A stretch of DNA of 54,403 bases from Bacteroidia bacterium (GCA_030426475.1 JAUHYR010000007.1:1-54403), one strand, 5' to 3'; shown: positions 18,009 to 25,687, numbered from the stretch's first letter. The notes: generated by a model from the sequence alone, not told the origin. Numbers and translations are program-made.

Positions 18009-18881
18009 ATGCAAGATTTAACAATTATTATACCTGCATACAATGAGCAAGAAAGCCTTAAAAGCTTTTTGCCTGAGCTTCTTGATTTTGTGACGTTAAA
18101 TAAATGTATGTTAATTGTTGTTAATGATGGTTCTTCTGATAATACTGCTGACGTACTAAATGGAGTAAATCACCCGCAAGTTAAAGTTCTTCATCATAAA
18201 GTAAATATGGGATATGGCGGTGCTGTAAAAACAGGAATCAGAAATTGTACTACCAAATATGCGGTTACTATTGATGCAGATGGGCAGCATTATACCAAAG
18301 ACATAAAGAGTGTGTACGACTTTTTTCTACAACAAAATGCTGATATGGTTGTAGGAAGTAGGAAGGGTCACAAAGAAAACTGGTATAGAGCTATTGGGAA
18401 GGGAATTATAAGAACAATTGCGAAAATACTTTTACCGCTTAATATTTATGATATAAATTCCGGCTTAAAGATGTTTGAAACCCAAATAGCCAGAAAATAC
18501 ATATCTCTTTGTCCTGACGGATACGCTTTTTGCGATATTATAGCTATGGTATTTATCAGTAAAAAGAAAAAAGTACTGGAAACACCAATTAATATTAGAC
18601 CCAGAACAGAAGGAAAAAGCAAAATATCTACCATTACGGCCTTTGAAACCATTCGGCATATACTAAGTATCGTAATTCTCTTTAACCCAATGAAAATATT
18701 CTTACCTATTTCTGTTTTCTTAATTCTTGGAGGTGTTCTTTGGGGAATTCAGTTTTTGGTTGCCGATAAAGGTGTGAGTGTTGGTGCAATGATGAGTATT
18801 GTTTCAGGTATTATTTTCTTTATGATGGGTTTGCTTGCGGAGCAACTTGCTGAAATGAGAAAAAACAGTGTAGATGACTAA
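18009..18881 (+). CDS. DPM1/ArnC-like family 2 glycosyltransferase
   Basis: This 290-residue GT-A enzyme probably moves a sugar from a nucleotide donor to a polyprenyl phosphate at the inner membrane. Motifs: LTIIIPAYNEQESL at the start, VVNDGSSDNT near 40, GYGGAVKTGI near 72, TIDADGQH near 91 and VVGSRKG near 115. The loop DINSGLKMF lies near 150. Two C-terminal membrane helices (about 228-250 and 258-280) match the ArnC/DPM1 layout. It begins a five-gene operon with 8-base, 4-base, 8-base and 8-base overlaps. Its pairing with the next gene resembles ArnC/ArnD-type or FlmF2/NaxD-type lipid-linked sugar systems (family knowledge). The sugar is unknown. Confidence 0.88.
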   Translation: MQDLTIIIPAYNEQESLKSFLPELLDFVTLNKCMLIVVNDGSSDNTADVLNGVNHPQVKVLHHKVNMGYGGAVKTGIRNCTTKYAVTIDADGQHYTKDIKSVYDFFLQQNADMVVGSRKGHKENWYRAIGKGIIRTIAKILLPLNIYDINSGLKMFETQIARKYISLCPDGYAFCDIIAMVFISKKKKVLETPINIRPRTEGKSKISTITAFETIRHILSIVILFNPMKIFLPISVFLILGGVLWGIQFLVADKGVSVGAMMSIVSGIIFFMMGLLAEQLAEMRKNSVDD

Positions 18882-19683
18882 AACCTATCTTTTTAGCATT
18901 GACCTTGAGGATGTTCGGGATTCTCTTTCGAACGGAGGAAAATTTAGCGAGAGAGTTCTTTTAATGACAGAAGCGTATCTTAACTTTTTAAAATGTAAAG
19001 ATTGGAAATGTACTTTTTTTACGGTTGGTAAAACTGCCGAAAAACACCCTGAGTTACTAAAAAAAATAGTTGAAGAGGGTCATGAAGTAGCGTTACATTC
19101 ATACTCTCACATACCTGTTACAAAACAAAGTAGAGAAGACTTTAATCACGATTTAAAGAAAAATATTGAATTTATCCACAAGGCAACCGGAATAATACCA
19201 ATTGGTTACAGAGCTCCTATTTTTTCTTTGACTAATGAGGTAGATTGGGCTTACAAAGTGTTGGCAGAAAACAACATTGTTTATTCTAGTTCAATTTTTC
19301 CGGCTAATAATCCGCTTTTTGGCTGGAAAGAATTTGGGAGGAAGATTAAAAAAGTAAATGGCATTACTGAAATTCCTATGACACTGGGTTCATTTTTTAA
19401 TAGAGAACTTGCATTTGGTGGAGGAGTTTATTTTAGAACCTTGCCTTTTAGTTGGATAAAACAACAATTTTCAAAGCACGATATGGTAACCGGGTATTTT
19501 CATCCCTATGACATAGACATAGAGCAAGAAAAGTTTATGCATCCCGGAATAAACAACAATAAGTTTTATAATTTCTTGATGTATTACAATAGAAGAAATG
19601 TATTTCACAGGCTAGAGAAAATATCAAAAATGGGATTTGAAGTAATGCGCTACGATAAGTTTGTGAATCAATTAACCCAATGA
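18874..19683 (+). CDS. NodB-like polysaccharide deacetylase
   Basis: This 269-residue carbohydrate esterase family 4 protein lacks a signal peptide, so it acts in the cytoplasm or at its membrane face. The metal-site motifs read FSIDLEDVRD (motif 1, residues 6-15) and EVALHSYSHIPV (HSYSH, motif 2). GYRAPIFSL (motif 3) is present too. The C-terminal part includes GYFHPYDID. It overlaps the glycosyltransferase by 8 bases. By analogy with NaxD/ArnD it may remove an acetyl or formyl group from a polyprenyl-linked amino sugar; this is inference. It could equally act on a nascent polysaccharide. Confidence 0.87.
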   Translation: MTKTYLFSIDLEDVRDSLSNGGKFSERVLLMTEAYLNFLKCKDWKCTFFTVGKTAEKHPELLKKIVEEGHEVALHSYSHIPVTKQSREDFNHDLKKNIEFIHKATGIIPIGYRAPIFSLTNEVDWAYKVLAENNIVYSSSIFPANNPLFGWKEFGRKIKKVNGITEIPMTLGSFFNRELAFGGGVYFRTLPFSWIKQQFSKHDMVTGYFHPYDIDIEQEKFMHPGINNNKFYNFLMYYNRRNVFHRLEKISKMGFEVMRYDKFVNQLTQ

Positions 19684-21386
19684 AAATCTTAGGGATAAAT
19701 ATCGGTCATGATAGTGGTGCTACTTTAGTGGAAGACGAAAAAATAGTGTTTGCTATAAACGAAGAACGTCTTAGCAGAAAAAAGTTGCATCATGGGTTTC
19801 CATATCTGTCGATAGAAGAGGTGTTAAAAACACTTTCTATCTCTTTAAAAGAAATTGATGTTGTTGCCATTGAAGGAAAATCAGTAACTCCACAAGATGA
19901 AATAGGGTTTGAATTAGAAGATAGTGATTGGAAAAAACTTTGGCTGGAAAGACTCGGCTTAACTAAATTCTTTTTGGGAACAGAGCTAGGATTAAGTTTT
20001 GTCAGACTTTTGCTTAAACCATCAGTCAAAAGAAAGCATAACGAAATCAAAAAGTTTTTTATAGAAAAAGGCTTTGAAGGAAAGTTTGAATTCATTGACC
20101 ATCATCTTTGCCATGCGGCTTCTGCATATTATACCCAAAAAGAAAATAACGGAATTGCCATTACATTAGATGCAAGTGGAGAGGGATATTGTTCGAGAGT
20201 TTATAAATGTGAAGATGGAAAAATGCAGCTTCTGAATTCGTTACCTTGTTATCATTCTCCTGCTTATTATTATGCCTATATAACCAAAATAGCAGAATTT
20301 ACTCCGTTACGCCATGAAGGAAAAATTACAGGATTAGCAGCTTTTGGCAGTTCAAAAGAAACGTTACCCATATTAAAACAAATGATTGATTTTGATGCTG
20401 AAACCGGACAAATAAAAAACAGTGGAGGTTATCACATTAAAGCTATTAAAACTTTAAAGAAAAATCTTCAAAAATTTTCAAGAGAAGATATTTCAGCCGG
20501 AGTGCAAGATTTGGTGGAAGATATTGTTACTAAATATGTGGCTCATCAAATCAAGAAATACTTCAACCAAAAAGAAAATGTTTTTTTAGCAGGCGGTCTA
20601 TTTGCTAATGTTAAGCTCAATCAGCGGATAAAAGAATTAGACTGCGTTAAGAATATTTACATTTTTCCGAATATGGGAGATGGCGGTGTAAATGCCGGAG
20701 CTGCTTTATGTTCTTTTTTCTCAAAAAATAATTCTGCTAAAAGACATGATTTTAATTCGGTATACTTCGCGAAAAAATATACTTCTGATGAAATAAAAGA
20801 GGCAGTAGAAAATTCAGGATTACAATTTGTTTTTTCTGAAAACATAACGGAACTCTCGGTCGAAAAAATATTAGAAAAGAAAGTAGTGGGTAGGTTTAAT
20901 GAAGCTATGGAGTACGGACCAAGAGCTTTATGTAATCGTTCTATTATTTACAGTGCATCAGATAAATCTGTCAATCAGTGGTTGAATAATAGATTAAAGC
21001 GTACTGAATTTATGCCTTTTGCTCCTGTAGTTCGAGATGTAGATTTTAAAGATTATTTTATTGCAGACTATGATGACCTAAGAGCTTTTCAATTTATGAC
21101 TATAACTTGTCATGTTACCGAAAAATGTATTCAAGAAGCACCTGCAATAGTTCATGTTGACAATACGGCAAGGCCACAATTGGTTACCAAAGAAATTAAT
21201 CCAAGTATGTATGATATTTTAACGCATTACAAAGAAAAGACAGGTGTAGGAGTGTTAGTCAACACATCGTTTAACATGCATGAAGAGCCTATTGTAAATA
21301 CTCCAAAAGAAGCCATTGAAACTTTTTTAAGTGGAAAGTTAGATGTACTTTCTATCGGAAATTATTTAATAGAAAACGGTGAGTAA
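19680..21386 (+). CDS. NodU/CmcH-family carbamoyltransferase
   Basis: This 568-residue enzyme transfers a carbamoyl group from carbamoyl phosphate (via carbamoyl-AMP) to a hydroxyl, typically on a sugar. The Kae1-like N-terminal domain has ILGINIGHDSGATLV, the metal-binding DHHLCHAASAYY (His141, His142, His145), LDASGEG and GLAAFG. It also has GGLFANVKLNQRI and GDGGVNAGAAL. The C-terminal domain shows EYGPRALCNRSII and VLVNTSFNMHEEPI. Length fits the family (~550-620). It overlaps its neighbours by 4 and 8 bases. A sugar carbamoylation step in a surface glycan pathway is the likely role. Confidence 0.9.
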   Translation: MKILGINIGHDSGATLVEDEKIVFAINEERLSRKKLHHGFPYLSIEEVLKTLSISLKEIDVVAIEGKSVTPQDEIGFELEDSDWKKLWLERLGLTKFFLGTELGLSFVRLLLKPSVKRKHNEIKKFFIEKGFEGKFEFIDHHLCHAASAYYTQKENNGIAITLDASGEGYCSRVYKCEDGKMQLLNSLPCYHSPAYYYAYITKIAEFTPLRHEGKITGLAAFGSSKETLPILKQMIDFDAETGQIKNSGGYHIKAIKTLKKNLQKFSREDISAGVQDLVEDIVTKYVAHQIKKYFNQKENVFLAGGLFANVKLNQRIKELDCVKNIYIFPNMGDGGVNAGAALCSFFSKNNSAKRHDFNSVYFAKKYTSDEIKEAVENSGLQFVFSENITELSVEKILEKKVVGRFNEAMEYGPRALCNRSIIYSASDKSVNQWLNNRLKRTEFMPFAPVVRDVDFKDYFIADYDDLRAFQFMTITCHVTEKCIQEAPAIVHVDNTARPQLVTKEINPSMYDILTHYKEKTGVGVLVNTSFNMHEEPIVNTPKEAIETFLSGKLDVLSIGNYLIENGE

Positions 21387-22554
21387 AAAACTTAAAATAC
21401 TGGTTGCGGATGCTTGGACCCGAAAAGGTTTGAGCTGTGTCAGAGCGTTGGGCGAAAGTGGTCATGAAGTGCATGTAGCGGCTCAAAAGTTTTTATCTCC
21501 GGCACTTTATTCTAAATATACTTTCGAAAAAATCATTCTATCAAATCCAGAGAAGGATTTTGAAATATATAAAGAAATCTTGCATAAAGTAATTGAAGAG
21601 AACGGGATTGAAGTTTTTTTACCAATGGAAGAACACGATATAAAGGCGGTGTATGAGTTAAGAAAGCAATATCCAAATAATGAAGTTTATCAAAAAGTAG
21701 TTTTGCCTGAACAGGACAACTATCTGAAAGCGACCGATAAAAATGCTACTGCTCAACTGGCAAAAGAATTGGGAATAAATGTTCCATCATCCACATTGGT
21801 AAAAGAGGAAAAAGAATTAGAACAATTTAAAAGCGCAACCTATCCTCTTATTATAAAACCAGTTAATTCCAGTGGTTCAAGAGGAATGAAAAAAGTAAAG
21901 AACTATTCAGAGTTACTTACACATTATAAAAAGGTGAGTAAAAATTTTACTGAATTTTTGGTGCAACAATGTATAGTTGGTTACGGAGCAGGAGTGGGCT
22001 TATTGGCAAAAGATGGCGAACTGTTATTGAGTTATGAATACAAACGATTACGAGAGTTTCCTGTTTCGGGTGGACCAAGCACACTAAGAGAAACGATTGA
22101 TTTCCCTGAATTAAAAAATGCTACCGAAAAGCTAATGAAATCTTTAAAATGGAGCGGGTTAGTGATGGTAGAGTTTAAGGTAGATAACAATAATCAAGCA
22201 TGGTTATTAGAGATAAACCCTAGAACTTGGGGTTCTATTGAATTGGCTTCAGTAGCGGGTTTAAACTTCGCTAATGCTTACGCTCAGCTTTCTGTAGGCG
22301 AAGCTGTAGAACCTAAAAAAGCAGCAATTGGAAAGCGATGTAGGTGGTTGATTCCGGGAGACATTGCACATTTTGTTGCTAACCCCAAACGCTTTTCATT
22401 GCAACCTTCTTTCTTTAAATTTTTTGACAAAAATACTAGCTATGACCAATTACAGTGGAAAGATTTTAAAGGAAGTTTTGCAACTTTATGCTGTACATTT
22501 TTACAAATCTTTGATTTAACCATTTGGAAAAAAGGTATATTTAGAAATGGCTGA
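21379..22554 (+). CDS. ATP-grasp ligase, CarB-like
   Basis: This 391-residue protein starts with GTG inside the end of the carbamoyltransferase gene. It has a Rossmann-like preATP-grasp domain (KILVADAWTRKGLSCVRAL) and an ATP-grasp fold with IIKPVNSSGSRGM (Lys160) and MVEFKVDN. The metal-site LLEINPRTWGS (Glu278, Asn280) completes it. Enzymes of this fold join a carboxylate to an amine through an acyl phosphate. Its placement beside a carbamoyltransferase raises the idea that it prepares or uses the carbamoyl donor or adds an amino-acid-like group. The substrate cannot be read from the sequence. Confidence 0.85.
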   Translation: MSKKLKILVADAWTRKGLSCVRALGESGHEVHVAAQKFLSPALYSKYTFEKIILSNPEKDFEIYKEILHKVIEENGIEVFLPMEEHDIKAVYELRKQYPNNEVYQKVVLPEQDNYLKATDKNATAQLAKELGINVPSSTLVKEEKELEQFKSATYPLIIKPVNSSGSRGMKKVKNYSELLTHYKKVSKNFTEFLVQQCIVGYGAGVGLLAKDGELLLSYEYKRLREFPVSGGPSTLRETIDFPELKNATEKLMKSLKWSGLVMVEFKVDNNNQAWLLEINPRTWGSIELASVAGLNFANAYAQLSVGEAVEPKKAAIGKRCRWLIPGDIAHFVANPKRFSLQPSFFKFFDKNTSYDQLQWKDFKGSFATLCCTFLQIFDLTIWKKGIFRNG

Positions 22555-23029
22555 CAACACCCCTAAAGTCCCCTCAAGGGGACATAAATATTATATGTTA
22601 AATACTTTTTATGGATTAGGCTATTGGCCTTTTTCTGCTGCCATTGCCTCAGGCTTTGCCTGGTTGATGTTTTGGGCGTTTATATTACTTTTTGAAAACT
22701 ATTATAACATGCTGCTTATTTCTACAGCAGTGTTATCGGGTTTTGCTTTATTAGAGGCTTACCTAAATAGAAGTTTTGTAAAAGAAGACCCAAAACAAGT
22801 GGTGTTTGATGAGTTTGTAGGCATGATGGCTATATTTTTGATTTGCCCTGAAATTGATTTATTAGTGAGCGTTGGGGCTCTGGTATTGTTTAGAGTAATT
22901 GATAATATAAAGTTTCCGCCTTTTAACTATTTTGACAATAAAAAAGCAGTATGGGCAGTATATGCAGATGACATTTTTATTGGAATTGTACTTGGTTTAA
23001 TTGCCAAATTGGTGATGATGTTTTGGTAA
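22547..23029 (+). CDS. Phosphatidylglycerophosphatase A-like membrane phosphatase
   Basis: This 160-residue protein of the PgpA family has four membrane segments. Conserved elements: EDPKQVVFDEFVGM (the DE pair), LFRVIDNIKFPPF and YADDIFIG. In the classical enzyme these bind Mg and dephosphorylate phosphatidylglycerophosphate. The ATG at 22547 overlaps the upstream stop by 8 bases, the same geometry as two other junctions of this operon, so I keep it. However, residues 4-13 (NTPKVPSRGH) are encoded by a copy of the CACCCCT/CCCCTCAAGGGG repeat. The next Met (MLNTFYG, codon 17, 22595) is an alternative start. The substrate may be a lipid-linked intermediate of the operon rather than PGP. Confidence 0.85.
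   Translation: MADNTPKVPSRGHKYYMLNTFYGLGYWPFSAAIASGFAWLMFWAFILLFENYYNMLLISTAVLSGFALLEAYLNRSFVKEDPKQVVFDEFVGMMAIFLICPEIDLLVSVGALVLFRVIDNIKFPPFNYFDNKKAVWAVYADDIFIGIVLGLIAKLVMMFW
22558..22584 (+). repeat. CACCCCT-N4-TCCCCTCAAGGGGA repeat, copy 1 (inside pgpA-like gene)
   Basis: CACCCCT (22558-22564), four bases, then the perfect 14-bp palindrome TCCCCTCAAGGGGA (22569-22582). The other three copies lie 1.4-1.8 kb downstream around the DUF559 gene. Confidence 0.85.
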
Positions 23030-23044
23030 GAGTAAAAAAGCAAA

Positions 23045-23527
23045 CTAAAGACCATTACAATCAAACTCTGATAAACTAAATGACTTACTTAAAATTATTG
23101 TACTAGTATTAGACAAATTAATAGTTTTTAAGTCTTTGGAATATATTCCCTGTATAACACCTTCTTTTTGATCTGGAAATAGATTAAAAATAATTTCATC
23201 ACCATATATTTTTTCTGCTTTTCCACTTAACAAAACCAAAGTATCATTTTTTAGCAAAAAACTGTTCCTATGAATTTCTAAAAAAATTTTATTTGAAGTA
23301 AATGAATTAATAGTGGCTTCTTCATTGAGTACAAAGCAAACTGATTCTGAGACATCTAAATCAAATATGGGTCTAAAGTTTATAAAGAAGATTACTATTA
23401 GTGCTAATAAAGAGACACAAACAGTAATAATATTAAATGGTCTTTTTTTTCTAAATAATAGATATAGCACAGCGCCTAATAGTGTAATTAAAATCATTAA
23501 AATAACTTTAAAGCCTATAAAAAACAT
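23045..23527 (-). CDS. Membrane protein of unknown function (160 aa)
   Basis: Two N-terminal hydrophobic segments (about 5-25 and 33-52, separated by LFRKKRPF) are followed by a ~105-residue soluble domain. This is rich in Ser, Leu and Asp with a NLFPDQKEGVIQGIYS stretch. No family was recognised. It follows the YjbR-family gene by 21 bases on the same strand and converges with the PgpA-like gene. AT-rich codon use is similar to its neighbours. Confidence 0.6.
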   Translation of the reverse strand: MFFIGFKVILMILITLLGAVLYLLFRKKRPFNIITVCVSLLALIVIFFINFRPIFDLDVSESVCFVLNEEATINSFTSNKIFLEIHRNSFLLKNDTLVLLSGKAEKIYGDEIIFNLFPDQKEGVIQGIYSKDLKTINLSNTSTIILSKSFSLSEFDCNGL

Positions 23528-23548
23528 ATCTATAATTTTAAACTAAAT

Positions 23549-23890
23549 TTATTCTAATTCTTTTTGCAATTTCTTAGGTAGTTTAGCCTTTATAATGTCG
23601 TATGATTTTTTTACATACGATTTCCACTCACTATCCGAAAATGCATCTTGCTCAACTTTTACCCATTTGTTTCTCGCCATGTAAGGAGCAGGGATAATGC
23701 CATCTCTTGCTACTAATTCGTCAAAGTCTTCATCAGTAACTTTTATAGAAGCTTTCATGGGTATTTCATCTAAACTACCAATGAAAAATATTTTATTCAT
23801 TACAGAAAAGCATAAATGGTTTTCCCATTTAATGTCTTCAGTTACTCCTTTAAACGCTAAACAATATTGCCTAAGAGTTTCTAAGTCCAT
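23549..23890 (-). CDS. MmcQ/YjbR family protein
   Basis: This small cytoplasmic protein of 113 residues has the CyaY-like double-wing fold of the MmcQ/YjbR family. The N-terminal LRQYCLAFKGVTEDIKWENH and CFSVMNKIFF are typical, as are the tail IIPAPYMARNKWVKVE and a final amphipathic helix. The family is described as DNA-binding-like, but its function is poorly known. A perfect TATATTTG -7 box lies at 23896-23903 (minus), eight bases upstream of the ATG region, without a well-spaced TTG. A repeat copy begins 44 bases upstream of the start codon. Confidence 0.85.
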   Translation of the reverse strand: MDLETLRQYCLAFKGVTEDIKWENHLCFSVMNKIFFIGSLDEIPMKASIKVTDEDFDELVARDGIIPAPYMARNKWVKVEQDAFSDSEWKSYVKKSYDIIKAKLPKKLQKELE

Positions 23891-23933
23891 TAAAACAAAT
23901 ATAATTGTTTTTGCTTTGAAATTGAAAGTCTTT

Positions 23934-23960
23934 CACCCCTGTTGTCCACTCAAGGGGACT
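23934..23960 (+). repeat. CACCCCT-N4-TCCCCTCAAGGGGA repeat, copy 2
   Basis: CACCCCT (23934-23940), four bases, then TCCACTCAAGGGGA (23945-23958). It has one mismatch to the palindrome consensus and the same orientation as copies 1 and 4. Confidence 0.8.
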
Positions 23961-23979
23961 TTTTTTCCGAATATTAATT

Positions 23980-24007
23980 TCTCCCTTGAGGGAGATTAAG
24001 AGGGTGA
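23980..24007 (-). repeat. CACCCCT-N4 palindrome repeat, copy 3 (inverted)
   Basis: On the minus strand: CACCCTC, four bases, then TCTCCCTCAAGGGAGA (23980-23995), a perfect 16-bp palindrome. Relative to the other copies the C/G arms carry compensating changes (CCCC to TCCC with GGGG to GGGA), so the pairing is conserved. It encodes the last residues and stop of the DUF559 protein. Confidence 0.8.
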
Positions 24008-24367
24008 ATTAGTTAGCTCCTTTATTTTAGCTCTTATTTCTCGCTCAACATTTAAAATGTCGTTGAATACATCTTCATCTTGTATTCTTAACACAGTATA
24101 GCCAAGAGAATATAGTCGTTGGTCTCTTTCTATATCTTTATCATATTTGAAGTTATGTGAATAGCCATCAACTTCAATAATTAATTTTAGTTCTTTACAG
24201 AAAAAATCAGCAATATAATTATCAATAGGTCTTTGCCTTAGAAACCGAACACCCATTTTGCTTTTGCATAAAAGCTCTTTCCACAATATTACTTCTGATT
24301 TAGTGCTGTTTTTTCGGAGCTTTTTTGCATATTCCTTAAGTGACTTATTATAGTGGTTGTTTTTCAT
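23996..24367 (-). CDS. DUF559 family endonuclease-like protein
   Basis: This 123-residue protein of the DUF559 family has a PD-(D/E)xK nuclease-like fold related to Vsr-type and restriction nucleases. Visible motifs: YAKKLRKNSTKSEVILWKEL (N-terminal helices), RFLRQRPIDNYIADFF (Asp54) and LIIEVDGYSH (Glu65, Asp67). The core EVD block is followed by RDQRLYSLGYTVLRI and a final helix. The catalytic acidic residues look intact. No methylase or restriction partner is adjacent, so it is not an obvious restriction system. It is bracketed by inverted palindromic repeats; one of them supplies its C-terminal NSPS and stop. The cellular role of the family is unknown to me. Confidence 0.85.
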   Translation of the reverse strand: MKNNHYNKSLKEYAKKLRKNSTKSEVILWKELLCKSKMGVRFLRQRPIDNYIADFFCKELKLIIEVDGYSHNFKYDKDIERDQRLYSLGYTVLRIQDEDVFNDILNVEREIRAKIKELTNSPS

Positions 24368-24372
24368 AAAAT

Positions 24373-24399
24373 CACCCCTATCATCCCCTCAAGGGGATA
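24373..24399 (+). repeat. CACCCCT-N4-TCCCCTCAAGGGGA repeat, copy 4
   Basis: CACCCCT (24373-24379), four bases, then the perfect palindrome TCCCCTCAAGGGGA (24384-24397). It lies between the DUF559 start codon and the end of the hydrolase gene, and its TTGA provides the hydrolase stop codon (24389-24391). Confidence 0.85.
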
Positions 24400-25183
24400 T
24401 TTTTAATTTCTCTAAAAAAGGCATTAAAGAATTCCAGTATTGTGTGTGGTGAGGGTTGGTTTTCCATAGAGCTCTTGAGCCATGTTCACCGGTTGAATCA
24501 GGCACAAACTGCATTTGATTTTCTTTGAATTGAACTTCACTCAAATATTTACTTAGCTCTTCTGCCTCAGGCTTGGAAGATGTTAGCCACATTGGTTTGT
24601 TACATGCTTTTATTTTTTCTAACATGTTTCCTTTTTCTGCGTCAAAATAATTACCAGGGCTAAACGAAACAATTGCTTTTACGTTTTCATTTTCTGTTCC
24701 AACATGAACAGCCAATGTGGAAGAATAAGAACTTCCCCATAAAATTACTTTTTGGTTGTATTTTTTAGCTGCATAATTAATGGCTGCAATAATGTCTTGC
24801 TCTGCATCTAAAAAGTCGGTGGGTTTACCTTCCATTTCCGCATGAAGTTTGGTTTCGTTAAACTCTTCAATTAGTGGTCCGCCAGAGCGTTGGTCAATAG
24901 CCAGACAGTTAAATCCATTTTCATGTAATGTTTTGGCAATGCCGTTATATTCAAACTTATTAAACCTGGCTTGATGGCATAACACAATTACAGGTGCAGA
25001 ATCATTCACATGGTAAAGGTTAGCCACTACTAATATGCTGTCTAAAGAAGGAAAATCTATTTTTTCAGGAATTTTTACTATTTCTTCAACTTCTTTTTCA
25101 ATGGTTTTAGTTTCAGTGGGGCAATCGTTTTTACATGCTCCGAGAAAAAACAGAAAAATAATGATTGACCAATAGTTTTTCAT
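24389..25183 (-). CDS. Lipoprotein alpha/beta hydrolase
   Basis: This 264-residue protein has a lipoprotein signal peptide (MKNYWSIIIFLFFLGAC, acylated Cys17), a Glu/Lys-rich linker and an alpha/beta hydrolase domain. Catalytic features: APVIVLCHQARFNKFEY (oxyanion region), LAIDQRSGG and the nucleophile elbow ILWGSSYSSTLAV. The elbow reads G-S-S-Y-S, where the last position is usually Gly. GEHGSRALW near the end offers the His. It probably acts in the periplasm as an esterase or peptidase-like enzyme; the substrate is unknown. The last residues (ISP) and stop lie in a copy of the palindromic repeat, so the original C-terminus may have been altered. Confidence 0.8.
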   Translation of the reverse strand: MKNYWSIIIFLFFLGACKNDCPTETKTIEKEVEEIVKIPEKIDFPSLDSILVVANLYHVNDSAPVIVLCHQARFNKFEYNGIAKTLHENGFNCLAIDQRSGGPLIEEFNETKLHAEMEGKPTDFLDAEQDIIAAINYAAKKYNQKVILWGSSYSSTLAVHVGTENENVKAIVSFSPGNYFDAEKGNMLEKIKACNKPMWLTSSKPEAEELSKYLSEVQFKENQMQFVPDSTGEHGSRALWKTNPHHTQYWNSLMPFLEKLKISP

Positions 25184-25234
25184 AGGGTGTTGGTTTTAAA
25201 ACTATTGCAAGTTACAAAAAAGCTTCTTTAGAAA

Positions 25235-25687
25235 CTATCGCACTACTTTTACTTTTATGGCTGTCGGGCCTTTGGGGCCTGTGCCCATTTGAAAAGTAAC
25301 CATGTTGTTTTCTTTTATTTCTTCTTCTACATTGTTTACATGAACGAAAATACTTTCTTGAGTTTCTTTATCTTTGATAAAGCCATAACCCTTAGATTCA
25401 TTATAGAATGAAACTACGCCTTTCCTAACAGGATCAATTTCTTCACTTGCTTCTCTTTTTGGAACACCAATTTCAATGTTTTCAGCTTTTATTTTACTTT
25501 TTTTAGTAGGATCCGGTGGTGTGTCCACTATCATTCCGTTCTCATCTACATAAGCAATCATATCATCTAACTTGCCTGATTTTTCTTGTTCCTTTCTGGC
25601 AAGTCTTTTAGCTTCTTTTTCTTTACGCTTTTTTTCTTTTTTGTTTCTAACTTCTTTCTTGTTAAATGTCTCTTGTGATCTACCCAT
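25235..25687 (-). CDS. Cold-shock-domain protein with long basic N-terminal extension
   Basis: This 150-residue protein has a Lys/Arg/Glu-rich, probably disordered or helical N-terminus (NKKEVRNKKEKKRKEKEAKR) and a linker. A C-terminal cold-shock domain follows (about 88-150) with RNA-binding motifs SKGYGFI and SIFVHVNNV. It probably binds single-stranded RNA as a chaperone, and the basic tail could add ribosome or RNA affinity. It lies downstream of a dedicated CspA-like gene on the same strand, separated by a terminator. This extended form is common in Bacteroidota (family knowledge). Confidence 0.85.
   Translation of the reverse strand: MGRSQETFNKKEVRNKKEKKRKEKEAKRLARKEQEKSGKLDDMIAYVDENGMIVDTPPDPTKKSKIKAENIEIGVPKREASEEIDPVRKGVVSFYNESKGYGFIKDKETQESIFVHVNNVEEEIKENNMVTFQMGTGPKGPTAIKVKVVR

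Larger units (their letters stand above)
23980..24399 (-). mobile_element. Candidate minimal mobile unit: DUF559 gene between inverted palindromic repeats
   Basis: The DUF559 gene fills almost the whole space between two oppositely oriented repeat copies (23980-24007 and 24373-24399), giving a 420-bp unit with ~28-base inverted ends. The right copy ends six bases before the start codon, and the left copy contains the stop codon. Two further copies lie nearby without a gene. The geometry recalls nuclease- or transposase-linked palindromic repeats such as REP/RAYT, but movement is inference. No clear target-site duplication is seen; both flanks are only AT-rich. Confidence 0.4.

Noticed and set aside
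23697-23999. 100-codon plus-strand frame antisense to the YjbR-family gene
   Set aside because: Shadow of a recognised gene; its end merely runs into the palindromic repeats.
23996-24367. DUF559 gene as part of a restriction-modification system
   Set aside because: No methyltransferase or other restriction subunit is nearby; neighbours are a YjbR-family gene and a lipoprotein hydrolase.
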